Source: Thiosulfativibrio zosterae
Lineage (GTDB): Bacteria > Pseudomonadota > Gammaproteobacteria > Thiomicrospirales > Thiomicrospiraceae
Assembly: GCF_011398155.1 (NCBI RefSeq)
Contig: NZ_AP021888.1
Location: forward strand, 392,001-456,000
Length of the DNA: 64,000 nucleotides
Reading direction: 5' to 3'
The notes below the pieces were generated by a model. The model had not been told where the DNA came from, ran no database searches, and saw only the letters and a program-made list of their open reading frames with translations. Numbering within the stretch: position 1 is the stretch's first letter; each line of letters starts with the position of its first letter. A program made the position numbers and the translations under genes. Below, piece by piece: positions 37,300 through 45,541 of the stretch.

Positions 37300-37366
37300 A
37301 AAAAAGCCCCTAAATTTAACCAGCACCCAAAGGGCATAAAGCCTGGTCATTTTTAGGGGCTTTTTT
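37300..37366. terminator. Bidirectional terminator containing a split iterated palindrome
   Basis: Outer arms AAAAAAGCCCCTAAA and TTTTTAGGGGCTTTTTT pair over a long stem, with A and T runs at both ends, between the convergent metallo-hydrolase and folE2 genes. Inside, AACCAG (37318-37323) and GCCTGGTC (37341-37348) are the two parts of the palindrome seen elsewhere, separated by 17 extra bases that form the loop. Confidence 0.88.
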
Positions 37367-37385
37367 GGTTTCTACAAAGATGATT

Positions 37386-38327
37386 TTATAACCGATCCAT
37401 TAAATTAGGGTCTTGAATATAACCCCCTTCAACGCCTTTGGTGACGATGGCAACCGCGTCATGCGGATGCAAGCTTTCTAAATGGTTCACTCGAATCCAA
37501 AAATCTTGGAAATGGTCATTGGTTAAAAATTGCGCCTGTAAACGACGCGCCGCATCTTCACAAAACATTAGGTTTGAAGCATTTAATCGGGCAAACTCTT
37601 GCTCATCTTCGCGTTTAACCGTGGCTTGCACCGGCGTTTGCACAGCATCTTCAATGGCATTAATCACACCTGAAATATCCAAAGATTGTTCATTGGCTAA
37701 CTTCAATTTGACCTGCGCATACGAACGCTGGCTGTGCGGCGTGGCGCAAATGCCTTCGGGCGAGCCCAGCCAATCCACCACGGTTTGGTAATCTAGGGTT
37801 TGCTTGGCAAACTGTGCTTCAAAGGCTTCTTGAATCAATTGGCGCGATAGCGCCGCCGAGCAAGGGCAAGTGGAAGAATAGGGTACGGTAATGCTGATTT
37901 CACATTCAAATTGACCGTTGCGTAATTCACCACGCAAAATCGTTGGATAGTGCTTCCAGCCGCTATTGTCGCTTTTTAAAGATTTGCGACGCTCGTAATA
38001 GTCAAATTGGAATTCCACAAAGGCTTGATTGCTTAAGCCTTGATGCGAAGCTAAGAAGGCTTTAAGAATGGCTTCAATGCGTTGTGGAGATAAAGGTTCT
38101 TCTGAGCCCATTTCATCCAAAATTAAATATAAGCGCGACATGTGAATGCCTTTGCTCATGGGGTCGTCCAAACTCACATAGGCTTGCACCTGAGAAGACA
38201 ATTCACGATGAATATTGGCGGTGCTGATAAGAATAGGCAGTTCGATGCCACTCATTCCGACCCAGTTGAGTTTTCCTTGCGGGCCTTGATGGGGCTGGCA
38301 GGCGATATCGGGCATGTGCTTGGTCAT
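37386..38327 (-). CDS. folE2: GTP cyclohydrolase FolE2
   Basis: GTP cyclohydrolase type IB of 313 residues, making dihydroneopterin triphosphate for folate. SLDDPMSKGIHMSRLYLIL, FQFDYYERRKSLKSDNSGW and YSSTCPCSAALSRQLI are signatures of the COG1469 enzymes, including the metal-site cysteine. FolE2 works with several metals and commonly backs up zinc-dependent FolE in zinc shortage, under Zur control (established in several bacteria). ATG 38327 is chosen as AAGGAAA lies upstream. The preceding gene is a COG0523 GTPase, a frequent FolE2 companion, and a 17-base palindrome lies in between. FolM for a downstream pterin step is at 45542. Confidence 0.95.
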   Translation of the reverse strand: MTKHMPDIACQPHQGPQGKLNWVGMSGIELPILISTANIHRELSSQVQAYVSLDDPMSKGIHMSRLYLILDEMGSEEPLSPQRIEAILKAFLASHQGLSNQAFVEFQFDYYERRKSLKSDNSGWKHYPTILRGELRNGQFECEISITVPYSSTCPCSAALSRQLIQEAFEAQFAKQTLDYQTVVDWLGSPEGICATPHSQRSYAQVKLKLANEQSLDISGVINAIEDAVQTPVQATVKREDEQEFARLNASNLMFCEDAARRLQAQFLTNDHFQDFWIRVNHLESLHPHDAVAIVTKGVEGGYIQDPNLMDRL

Positions 38328-38429
38328 GCAATTTCCTTCGACTTGTGGGCTAGAAAGCATTCATAAGCGCAGGAAAAGCGCTTGAAATTCTAGCCAAAAA
38401 TAAATAAGTAAGCCATTTTAGCAGACTTG

Positions 38430-38446
38430 GCCTTATGGCATAAGGC
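38430..38446. promoter_or_regulatory. Perfect palindrome upstream of folE2, candidate repressor site
   Basis: GCCTTATGGCATAAGGC is a perfect 8-1-8 inverted repeat in the 151-bp gap upstream of folE2. On the minus strand it overlaps the expected -35 position of a possible promoter with -10 TAAAAT. No T run follows, so it is not an obvious terminator. A metal regulator such as Zur is a guess from gene context; the bases do not match the enterobacterial Zur box I know. Confidence 0.5.
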
Positions 38447-38478
38447 TTAATTGTCTATTAGTTGACTATTTTAGTCAG

Positions 38479-39495
38479 TTATTGGGGTGGTGGATTAAAT
38501 GCTTTAAGTAATTGATTTTCGAGCATTTCAATTTGAGTGCTATCTAACACTTCCGAAAAGATTAACTCTAAGCGACTGTCTTGGCGCCAAGCAACATCTT
38601 CCAAGGTTAGTTGGTCATCTGCCCAGTTGAGCAGTTGCCATTCGAGTCCGGTTTTTAAAATACCTTTTCCGCGTTGCAGTGCTTGTGCCCAATCGGCAAA
38701 GAAGCGGCGCAATTGGGTGCGGTTAAAGGTTTGTTGTGGGCCAAAAATCCAACCTAAGGCGCTACTGTTAGATGCGCTTTGATGCCAGCTTTCAATCACA
38801 TTGGGTAGTTGACTTTTAAAGGTTTGGTGCAGCGTTTGGGTGGTATGGGTATGCTCTTCAAGGCCAGCTAATAAAACAAAGGGTGCTTTATTGCGGGGTT
38901 TGTTTAACAGGTCAAGGTCTACTTGGCCTTGTGTGGTTGTAAGGCGTTGTGTTTTGGGCGGATAACAAAGGTCTAGAGTTTGATGGGCTTGGGTGAGTTC
39001 GTCGGTGGAACACAGGTCGGTTTTATTGAGTACGATAATATCACTTAGCGTCACCAAATCACGCATCACTGCCGATTTTTGCCAGCGTACAGGGGTGAGA
39101 TGTTGAGGATTTAAGATGCAAAGACTGCTGTGTAAAACCAGCGGTCTTGGGAAGGGATTTTTTTGCAGGGTATCGAGTAACTTTGCAGGATGCCCCAGCC
39201 CGGTGGGCTCTATCAATAAGCGCGTGAGTTGCGGGTTTTGCAGTAATTTTTGTAAGGCTTGCGTTAAGCCAAATTGAGCCGTGCAACAAATACAGCCGCC
39301 AGACACTTCTAACACATCCAAATTGTTTTGGGGCGAGATGCTGGCCGCATCTATCCCAATATCACCAAATTCGTTAATGAGCACGCCCCAAGTTTCAGAG
39401 GCGGGTTTTTGTTGGATTAGGTGTTTGAGTGTGGTGGTTTTGCCGCTGCCCAGCAATCCGGTAATCAGGTTGACGGGCAGAGGTATTGATGACAT
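38479..39495 (-). CDS. COG0523 (CobW/YjiA-type) metal-chaperone GTPase
   Basis: G3E-family GTPase of 338 residues. The P-loop GLLGSGKTTTLKHL is at about 13-26, the metal-binding GGCICC motif (CxCC) at about 66-71, a switch IEPTGLGHPAKLL near 95-107, and base-recognition NKTD near 157. The C-terminal CobW_C domain spans roughly 240-330. Such proteins deliver zinc or cobalt to client enzymes in the cytoplasm. The start lies 6 bases after mqo on the same strand, and folE2 is downstream, a pairing known from zinc-limitation regulons. The link to mqo, a flavoenzyme, is unexplained and may just be shared transcription. Confidence 0.87.
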   Translation of the reverse strand: MSSIPLPVNLITGLLGSGKTTTLKHLIQQKPASETWGVLINEFGDIGIDAASISPQNNLDVLEVSGGCICCTAQFGLTQALQKLLQNPQLTRLLIEPTGLGHPAKLLDTLQKNPFPRPLVLHSSLCILNPQHLTPVRWQKSAVMRDLVTLSDIIVLNKTDLCSTDELTQAHQTLDLCYPPKTQRLTTTQGQVDLDLLNKPRNKAPFVLLAGLEEHTHTTQTLHQTFKSQLPNVIESWHQSASNSSALGWIFGPQQTFNRTQLRRFFADWAQALQRGKGILKTGLEWQLLNWADDQLTLEDVAWRQDSRLELIFSEVLDSTQIEMLENQLLKAFNPPPQ

Positions 39496-39501
39496 GTCTA
39501 G

Positions 39502-40848
39502 TTAAGCGTCTAGGTCTTGACCGTCAAGTAGGTCGTTTACAAAAGCTTCACGGTGCATCGGCACGCCCAGTTTTTGACAAATAATTTTGGCATCACGATA
39601 AGCATTGCCTAAACAAGTGGTTGCCCCTGGAGAGGGTGTCATATTGAAAATAATATTGTCTTTTTCAGGCACGATACTGGCTTCGCCCAGCTTGAGTAAC
39701 ATTTGGGTTTTGTCGATGACTTGACCGCGCACACCGCCATAACCTGAGGCATAGGTGAGGTCTTCAGCTTTTAAGTCTGGGATAATCTTTTGCGCGTCTT
39801 TTACAAAGAGTTTGCGGTTAATCCAAGGAATTTCAAACAGGAAATTACGCAAAATATAGTTGCGAATGGTGCTGTCTTTCATCAAATCCCAAAACACACG
39901 GATGACTTTGCCATCGAGTTTTAAACTTTTCCAAAAGTCTAAATAAGTGCCACCGGTATAGCGCTCCAGTTTGGGTAACGCCAAGGCGGTTGGGCCTAAA
40001 CGAGTTTTACCGGGTTCGGTTAAGTCAGGGTCGCCATGCAGCGCTGCAAACGGCAGTTTGTCGTTTTGCATGGTGTAGACTTTGCCTTTAAGCATTTCTG
40101 GGATGAAATAAAAGCTACCCGCCATCGGTAAAATCGACATATCCATGCCGTGGCCGAGTTGGTTGGCCAGCATTAGGCTGTGCGCACCGGCCGATACCAC
40201 CACAAATTTACCCATAAAAACACCTTGCGCGGTGTGCAATTCGTAATGGTCGTCAAATTTAACAATGCGCTCTACCTTGGAGCTCAAAGCAACTTGTACT
40301 TCCTTGCCTGTTTTGCGAGCAGTGTTGATGAAAGATTTAGTCAGCGTGCCATAGTTAACGGCAGAGTATTCGTCTATACAACCAGAGGCCAAAATTTTCT
40401 CAGGGCGGGGTTTGCCATCTTTTAAAGCCACAGCGGGTTCAACTTCAGCGATTTTTGAGGCATCCCACAATTCCATGTAAGGAAAGGCTTCTTTAAATTC
40501 TTCGTAGCGCTTTAGCAGGCGATCACATTCATCGTCGCCGACCGCCAAAATCATTTTGGGATATTTATAAAGGAAGTCGTTTTTTTCAACCTGTTCAGCA
40601 TACTTCACCAACATATTGGCTGTGCGTTTGACCGAGATGGCTTTGGTGAGGGTGTAATTGGTTTCAATATCACCGCAATGCAGGGTTTGGCTGTTACTGC
40701 GCGCATTAGAATTGAGTGCCGCCAGAGAGCCGTATTTTTCGAGAACAGCAATGCTTTTTATGTCGGTGTATTTGGCCAAGACATAAGCTAACGCAGAGCC
40801 TGTAATGCCGCCGCCAACAATGACTACATCAAAAAAACGATTTTGCAT
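39502..40848 (-). CDS. mqo: Malate:quinone oxidoreductase (Helicobacter-type)
   Basis: FAD-dependent membrane-associated dehydrogenase of 448 residues that oxidises malate to oxaloacetate and reduces quinone. The FAD-binding DVVIVGGGITGSALAYVL is at the N-terminus, with NSNARSNSQTLHCGDIETNY, a middle VVVSAGAHSLMLA, and the C-terminal SPGATTCLGNAYRDAK. The length and these segments fit the short Mqo form known in Helicobacter and Campylobacter as I recall, distinct from the longer E. coli Mqo. ATG 40848 is used with TTGAGA upstream; a TTG at 40860 is unlikely. The COG0523 gene follows after 6 bases. A general L-2-hydroxyglutarate-oxidase-like enzyme is the main alternative. Confidence 0.85.
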   Translation of the reverse strand: MQNRFFDVVIVGGGITGSALAYVLAKYTDIKSIAVLEKYGSLAALNSNARSNSQTLHCGDIETNYTLTKAISVKRTANMLVKYAEQVEKNDFLYKYPKMILAVGDDECDRLLKRYEEFKEAFPYMELWDASKIAEVEPAVALKDGKPRPEKILASGCIDEYSAVNYGTLTKSFINTARKTGKEVQVALSSKVERIVKFDDHYELHTAQGVFMGKFVVVSAGAHSLMLANQLGHGMDMSILPMAGSFYFIPEMLKGKVYTMQNDKLPFAALHGDPDLTEPGKTRLGPTALALPKLERYTGGTYLDFWKSLKLDGKVIRVFWDLMKDSTIRNYILRNFLFEIPWINRKLFVKDAQKIIPDLKAEDLTYASGYGGVRGQVIDKTQMLLKLGEASIVPEKDNIIFNMTPSPGATTCLGNAYRDAKIICQKLGVPMHREAFVNDLLDGQDLDA

Positions 40849-40969
40849 GAAATTTCTCAATCTAAAAAAATAGCTAATAACGCGTAATTATATAAGAAAT
40901 GGCTTATTCAATTTTAAAATTATTTTGGAGTTTATTGGCTTGGCTTGAATAACAAACGCCAAACAACCA

Positions 40970-41064
40970 GAAGGCTAAAGCCTTCGCCCCGAAACTCAGC
41001 TACTCTAACCTTAATTGCCCTCCAGGCTATTATTGTCATCATTGGGGCGCAGGCTTTAGCCTGC
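40970..41064 (-). repeat. REP-like double hairpin, copy E
   Basis: GAAGGCTAAAGCCTTC at 40970-40985 and GCAGGCTTTAGCCTGC at 41049-41064, with an unusually long 63-base middle. Same orientation as copy D. TTTTTT follows at 41065, so on the plus strand the second hairpin resembles a terminator. It lies between mqo and arsR, at the edge of the arsenic cluster. Confidence 0.85.
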
Positions 41065-41081
41065 TTTTTTGAGTAGAGTAT

Positions 41082-41453
41082 TTAATGTTCACACACTTTA
41101 CAGCTGGCTGCGGCTTGTTGAGCTTGTTCTCTGGCTATGAGTTTTGCCAAGTCGCTTTGGGTGCTGGGCAGTTTAGCTAGGGTGTTTTTTAACACTTCCA
41201 GGTTAAGAGGGGTGAGCGCATTTGGCAGTAATTGATAATGCATCCAAGCCCCTTGTCGAAAGGAATCAATAATCTGGGCATTTTTTAAATAGGCCAAGTG
41301 GCGTGAAACGGTGCTTTGACCTGCCTCTAAAATTTCCACCAGTTCACACACGCACAAACTGTCGCGTTGCATCAGTAGGTGCAACACTCGAATGCGTAAA
41401 GGTTCGCTGAGCGCTTTAAAAAATTGACAGTAAGTTTCAAGGTTATCGGTCAT
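41082..41453 (-). CDS. arsR: ArsR/SmtB-family arsenic-responsive repressor
   Basis: Winged-helix repressor of 123 residues. FFKALSEPLRIRVLHLLMQ opens the fold, SLCVCELVEIL carries the CVC trivalent-arsenic site of ArsR, and GQSTVSRHLAYLKNAQI is the recognition helix. The C-terminal SCKVCEH adds another CxxC. Arsenite binding would release it from DNA. ATG 41453 gives a normal N-terminus; an upstream TTG at 41483 would overlap the operator. It is divergent from the permease, thioredoxin fusion, GAPDH and ArsJ genes, which I expect it controls through the site at 41489-41517. Confidence 0.92.
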   Translation of the reverse strand: MTDNLETYCQFFKALSEPLRIRVLHLLMQRDSLCVCELVEILEAGQSTVSRHLAYLKNAQIIDSFRQGAWMHYQLLPNALTPLNLEVLKNTLAKLPSTQSDLAKLIAREQAQQAAASCKVCEH

Positions 41454-41488
41454 GCTAAACGCCCATGTTAAAAATTTGGTCAAGGGAA

Positions 41489-41517
41489 TTGCTAATATCT
41501 GCTTATGCGGATATGAT
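41489..41517 (+). promoter_or_regulatory. Promoter of the arsenic operon with ArsR operator in the spacer
   Basis: -35 TTGCTA (41489-41494) and -10 TATGAT (41512-41517) have a 17-base spacer. The spacer is nearly filled by ATATCTGCTTATGCGGATAT (41495-41514), a 20-base imperfect palindrome with arms ATATC and GATAT, where bound ArsR would block RNA polymerase. The expected transcript start, near 41524, supports the GTG at 41558 as the permease start. Confidence 0.75.
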
Positions 41518-41557
41518 GTTATCCAGTTTTATTCAACTCTATTCTAAGGGAGTTTGC

Positions 41558-42520
41558 GTGTTTCAACAACTGGGAAATTGGGTTGCATTTGACGCTTTGG
41601 GTTTAGAGCCGGCCAGTGCGCTGGCTCAGGCGGTACAGTTTTTTGTGATGGATACCGCCAAAATCTTTGTGATGCTGGTGGTGATTATTTACCTAATGGG
41701 GTTGTTGCGGGCGTTTGTGTCCACTGAAAAAATTCGCCAGGTGGTGGCGGGCAAACCCTTATGGATGGGACGCAGTTTGGCGATAGGGCTGGGCAGTGTG
41801 ACGCCTTTTTGCTCTTGTTCATCCGTGCCGTTATTTATTGGGTTTGTTGAGGCGCGCATTCCGTTAAGCATTACTTTTGCATTTTTAATCGCCAGCCCCA
41901 TGATTAACGAGGTGGCTGTGGTGTTATTAATCGGTATTCTTGGTTGGCAGGTCGCCGCTTTATATGTGTTGGCAGGCGTAGTGGTGGCTTATGTGGGGTC
42001 AGTGGTGATGGGTTGGCTTAAGCCCGAACGCTGGGTTGAGGCTTATGTGTGGGACATTAAAGCCCGCAAGATGGCGGAGCAGCAAGCTTTGCAGTCGGGT
42101 TGGCAACAACGCCATGTGTTTGCATGGCATGAAGTTAAAGTGATTGTAAAACGCATTTGGCATTGGGTGTTTTTGGGCATTGCCGTTGGCGCAGCATTTC
42201 ATGGTTATGTGCCGCAAGCTTGGGTCACGGAACATCTGGCCGATGCCCATAATCTTTGGTCTGTGCCAGCAGCGGTTCTGTTGGGTATTCCACTTTATTC
42301 AAATGCCACCGGGGTGATTCCAATTGTGGAAGCCTTGTTGAATAAAGGCGTGCCGATTGGCACTAGCTTGGCTTTGATGATGAGTATTGCCGCCTTGTCT
42401 TTGCCCGAGTTATTGATTTTGCGCCAAGTCATTCGTTGGCCAGCTTTGGCTTGGTTTGTTGGGATTTTAGCCCTTGCGTTTATGCTGGTGGGTTTTGGAT
42501 TTAATTTTTTATTTCATTAA
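41558..42520 (+). CDS. ArsP/DUF318-type permease
   Basis: Membrane permease of 320 residues with about eight helices. SVTPFCSCSSVPLFIGFVEARIPL... is interrupted here for brevity: its CSCSS cysteine cluster, followed by FLIASPMINEVAVVLL, is the signature of the permease family that includes ArsP, which exports trivalent organoarsenicals, and some copper/zinc-linked members. A second half repeat has IPLYSNATGVIPIVEALL. GTG 41558 is preferred, because AAGGGAG is five bases upstream and the promoter predicts a start near 41524; upstream ATGs would be outside the transcript. It is the first gene of the arsenic operon, and the Cys-rich thioredoxin fusion follows after 17 bases. Confidence 0.87.
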   Translation: MFQQLGNWVAFDALGLEPASALAQAVQFFVMDTAKIFVMLVVIIYLMGLLRAFVSTEKIRQVVAGKPLWMGRSLAIGLGSVTPFCSCSSVPLFIGFVEARIPLSITFAFLIASPMINEVAVVLLIGILGWQVAALYVLAGVVVAYVGSVVMGWLKPERWVEAYVWDIKARKMAEQQALQSGWQQRHVFAWHEVKVIVKRIWHWVFLGIAVGAAFHGYVPQAWVTEHLADAHNLWSVPAAVLLGIPLYSNATGVIPIVEALLNKGVPIGTSLALMMSIAALSLPELLILRQVIRWPALAWFVGILALAFMLVGFGFNFLFH

Positions 42521-42537
42521 TTAATTTGGAGAGAGTT

Positions 42538-43167
42538 ATGACAATTCAAGGTAATAAACCCTTGCGTTTTTTTGCAGCCGCTATGTTTATATTAACGGTT
42601 GTTGCCCATTTATTAGGGCAGGTTAATTTGCTGGAGGCTTGGATGCTTTGGCCTATTTTGTTGATGAGTGTGAATGCGTTTCAAGCCTCTTTTACGGGCT
42701 TTTGCCCGATGTTTAAAAATGCCAAAGGTGAATGTATTGGGTGTGGCACAACTTGCAGCACAGCCAGCTGTGCGCCAGCATCAACCAATGCAGCCGCTGC
42801 GGGTTGTTGCGCGGGTGAAACCAAAACCGCTTTTTGTGATGACTCGGCCAAAGGGTGCTGTGACTCAGAAACGCCCAAAATAGCAGAAGCTTCAAAAACA
42901 GGGTGCTGTGGCACTCAAGCGCTTGAAGTCAAAGTGTTGGGCACTGGCTGTGCAAATTGTGAAAATACCGCCAAACTCATCCAAAAAACGGCTGATGAGA
43001 TGGGCGTTGCCATTACCTTGGTTAAGGTTGAAGGCGTTGCAGACATCGCCAGTTATGGCGTGATGTCTACGCCTGCGGTGGTCATTGGCGAGCAAGTGGT
43101 GCATTCTGGTGGTATTCCTGCCAAACCCCTTGTGCAATCTTGGTTAAAACCTCAAGGTTGTTGTTAA
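42538..43167 (+). CDS. DUF2892-like membrane domain fused to Cys-rich linker and small thioredoxin
   Basis: Protein of 209 residues with an unusual fusion. Residues about 5-60 form a two-helix membrane domain ending FTGFCPMF, as in the YgaP/DUF2892 family. Residues about 60-130 are a linker holding GECIGCGTTC, ASC and three GCC motifs. From about 132, LEVKVLGTGCANCENTAKLI and STPAVVIGEQVVHSGG form a redox-active-disulfide thioredoxin domain with a CxxC site; the end is QGCC. I count 16 cysteines. Small thioredoxins of this type commonly accompany ArsP-like permeases and ArsR. The linker could capture arsenite or relay thiols at the membrane; this is inference. ATG 42538 has GGAGAGAG upstream. 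Confidence 0.85.
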   Translation: MTIQGNKPLRFFAAAMFILTVVAHLLGQVNLLEAWMLWPILLMSVNAFQASFTGFCPMFKNAKGECIGCGTTCSTASCAPASTNAAAAGCCAGETKTAFCDDSAKGCCDSETPKIAEASKTGCCGTQALEVKVLGTGCANCENTAKLIQKTADEMGVAITLVKVEGVADIASYGVMSTPAVVIGEQVVHSGGIPAKPLVQSWLKPQGCC

Positions 43168-43227
43168 ATTTCATCGTCTTGTCATGCAAGTTAGGTAAAT
43201 TACAGCGTTTTAAATGGGAGCAAAAAA

Positions 43228-44253
43228 ATGAAAATTCGCATTGCCATTAATGGGTTTGGCCGCATGGGGCGTTTGGCCATGAGAGAGGTCTATGATTGGC
43301 CGAATGTGCAAGTGGTGCATATTAACGAAATCGCTACTGATGTGGTGGGATCGACGCATTTATTAAGTTTTGATTCAGCGCATGGACGCTGGTGGCACAA
43401 ACCCGAAGTGGTGGATGGTGGCTTTTTGGTCGATGAGGATTTTATTGGTTACTCCAGCGTTAAGAATATCGCCGATTTTGATTGGGGCGCACTCAATGTG
43501 GATGTGGTGATTGAAGCCACAGGCAAATTTCGCACCCTAGATACTGTGGGCGAATATCTCAAGCAGGGCGTTAAACAGGTCGTGGTGGCCGCGCCCATGA
43601 AAGAAGGCGTTAAGAATATAGTGATGGGGATTAATGACTCGGTGTTTGAAGCCGGCAAAGACCCGATTATCACCGCCGCTTCTTGTACCACCAACTGCAT
43701 CGCACCGGTGATTAAAGTCATGCACGAAAAAATCGGGATTAAACACGGCATGATTACCACCATGCATGACCGTACCAATACCCAAAAAGTGGTCGATCAC
43801 GGTCATAAAGATTTGCGCCGGGCGCGTTCTAGTTTTGAATCGCTTATTCCCACTTCAACCGGTTCAGCTTCGGCAATCGGTTCTATTTTCCCTGAACTGA
43901 ATGGCAAGTTGAACGGGATTGCGGTGCGCGTGCCTTTAATGAATGCATCCTTAACCGATTTGGTGTTTGAGATGCAACGCGAAACCTCAGTCGAAGAAGT
44001 GAATGGGTTTTTAAAAGAAGCCTCAGAAACCTACTTGGAAGGTATTTTAGGGTTTGAGGAACGCCCTTTGGTGTCGGTAGACTTTGAAGGCGAAACCAAC
44101 TCGAGTGTGATTGATGCGCTCTCGACCATGGTGGTGAATGGCACACAAGTCAAGCTGCTGGCGTGGTACGACAACGAAATCGGCTATGTCTTACGCATGA
44201 TGGAGTTGGCGGTTTCTGTGGCCGAGCAAAATCGCAAGGCGCTGCAAGGTTAA
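43228..44253 (+). CDS. ArsJ-associated glyceraldehyde-3-phosphate dehydrogenase
   Basis: Type I GAPDH of 341 residues. NAD site [14 protein letters not shown], catalytic cysteine in [10 protein letters not shown], histidine region [10 protein letters not shown] and C-terminal [12 protein letters not shown] are intact. Located directly before arsJ, it fits the specialised GAPDH that uses arsenate in place of phosphate to make 1-arseno-3-phosphoglycerate, which ArsJ exports (established for Pseudomonas ArsJ operons). The alternative, a central-metabolism GAPDH, is disfavoured by the arsenic gene context. The start has GGGAG upstream. Between this gene and arsJ lies a degenerate iterated palindrome (44281-44290). 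Confidence 0.93.
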   Translation: MKIRIAINGFGRMGRLAMREVYDWPNVQVVHINEIATDVVGSTHLLSFDSAHGRWWHKPEVVDGGFLVDEDFIGYSSVKNIADFDWGALNVDVVIEATGKFRTLDTVGEYLKQGVKQVVVAAPMKEGVKNIVMGINDSVFEAGKDPIITAASCTTNCIAPVIKVMHEKIGIKHGMITTMHDRTNTQKVVDHGHKDLRRARSSFESLIPTSTGSASAIGSIFPELNGKLNGIAVRVPLMNASLTDLVFEMQRETSVEEVNGFLKEASETYLEGILGFEERPLVSVDFEGETNSSVIDALSTMVVNGTQVKLLAWYDNEIGYVLRMMELAVSVAEQNRKALQG

Positions 44254-44280
44254 AAACACTCAAAAATGCGCTAAAAATAA

Positions 44281-44290
44281 CGAGGCCTGG
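44281..44290. repeat. Degenerate iterated palindrome, intergenic
   Basis: CGAGGCCTGG, one mismatch from consensus, in the 79-bp gap between GAPDH and arsJ and flanked by A/T tracts as at the exact intergenic copies. Confidence 0.5.
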
Positions 44291-44332
44291 CCTGATTTTA
44301 CTATTTAACAGCAATATTTTCTCAAGGACGAT

Positions 44333-45517
44333 ATGAATCCCCAACAACAATATACCTTAGTGACGGCCAATTATTGGGCGTTTACCCTGACCGATGGCGC
44401 TTTGCGGATGTTGGTGTTGCTGTATTTTTATCAGTTGGGTTATTCGCCTTTGCAAATTGCAATGTTGTTTGTGTTTTATGAGTTTTTTGGGGTGGTGACC
44501 AATTTATTGGGCGGCTATTTAGGCGCTCGTTTGGGGCTGAATGTCACCATGAATATTGGCTTGAGCTTGCAGGTGTTCGCGCTGGTGATGTTAACCGTGT
44601 CGCCAGAGTGGCTAACAGTGGTTTATGTGATGGTTGCGCAAGCCTTGTCGGGGATTGCTAAAGATCTCAATAAAATGTCCGCCAAAAGCAGTATTAAAAG
44701 TTTGGCATCAGATGCTAATGGCCAACTCTTTAAGTGGATTGCCTTGTTAACTGGCTCTAAAAATGCACTCAAAGGCATTGGCTTTTTTATGGGCGCTGTG
44801 TTGCTAGAGTGGCTTGGGTTTGCAGATGCCATGTGGTTTATGGCAGCCATGCTTGGCATCGCTTTGTTGGTGTCGTTGTTTGCATTGGATGGACAATTAG
44901 GCAAGGCTAAAAATAAGCCAAAGTTTTCTGAGGTGTTTTCAAAATCGCCAGCCATTAATTGGCTGTCAGGCGCGCGATTCTTTTTGTTTGGGGCGCGTGA
45001 TGCATGGTTTGTGGTGGCCTTACCGCTCTATTTGCAGGGCGTACTGGGCTGGACTCACTGGGAAGTGGGGGCGTTTTTAGCGCTGTGGGTTATCGGTTAT
45101 GGGTTTGTTCAGGCGCTGACACCAAGCTTGCTCAGATCGCAAGGGTCGCCCACTAAAAATACCGCTTATCAATTAGCCTTGCCGTTGATGTTATTGCCCT
45201 TGGGTATGGCATGGTTGTTGGATTGGCAGCCGCAAACGGTTTTGTTAATCGGCTTAGGACTATTTGCATTGTTGTTTGCGCTAAACTCTTCGGTTCACTC
45301 TTATTTGATAGTGTCTTATGCCGATGCCGATGGCGCCTCGCGCGATGTTGGATTTTATTATATGGCGAATGCCGGCGGTCGTTTGCTGGGCACGGTCTTG
45401 TCTGGTTATGTTTATCAAGTTGCTGGATTAGAAGCCTGTTTGCAGGTGAGTGCGCTGATGGTACTGTTGGCGGCGATTTTGGTGGCTAGAGTCCCATCCA
45501 AAAATCCAGTAAACTGA
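44333..45517 (+). CDS. arsJ: Organoarsenical efflux MFS transporter ArsJ
   Basis: Major-facilitator transporter of 394 residues with about 12 hydrophobic spans. The opening YTLVTANYWAFTLTDGALRM, ALSGIAKDLNKMSAKSSIK and GARDAWFVVALPLYLQ are features I associate with ArsJ, which exports 1-arseno-3-phosphoglycerate; the product then falls apart to arsenate outside. The paired upstream GAPDH makes that substrate, so the two together resist arsenate. AAGGACG precedes the ATG. folM follows 24 bases downstream, possibly by read-through. Confidence 0.93.
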   Translation: MNPQQQYTLVTANYWAFTLTDGALRMLVLLYFYQLGYSPLQIAMLFVFYEFFGVVTNLLGGYLGARLGLNVTMNIGLSLQVFALVMLTVSPEWLTVVYVMVAQALSGIAKDLNKMSAKSSIKSLASDANGQLFKWIALLTGSKNALKGIGFFMGAVLLEWLGFADAMWFMAAMLGIALLVSLFALDGQLGKAKNKPKFSEVFSKSPAINWLSGARFFLFGARDAWFVVALPLYLQGVLGWTHWEVGAFLALWVIGYGFVQALTPSLLRSQGSPTKNTAYQLALPLMLLPLGMAWLLDWQPQTVLLIGLGLFALLFALNSSVHSYLIVSYADADGASRDVGFYYMANAGGRLLGTVLSGYVYQVAGLEACLQVSALMVLLAAILVARVPSKNPVN

Positions 45518-45541
45518 GCCTTTAACTGGGAGAGTCGAGCG

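Noticed and set aside
41465-41557. Longer permease starting at 41465, 41513 or 41516
   Set aside because: These starts lie in or upstream of the promoter -10; GTG 41558 has the proper ribosome site.
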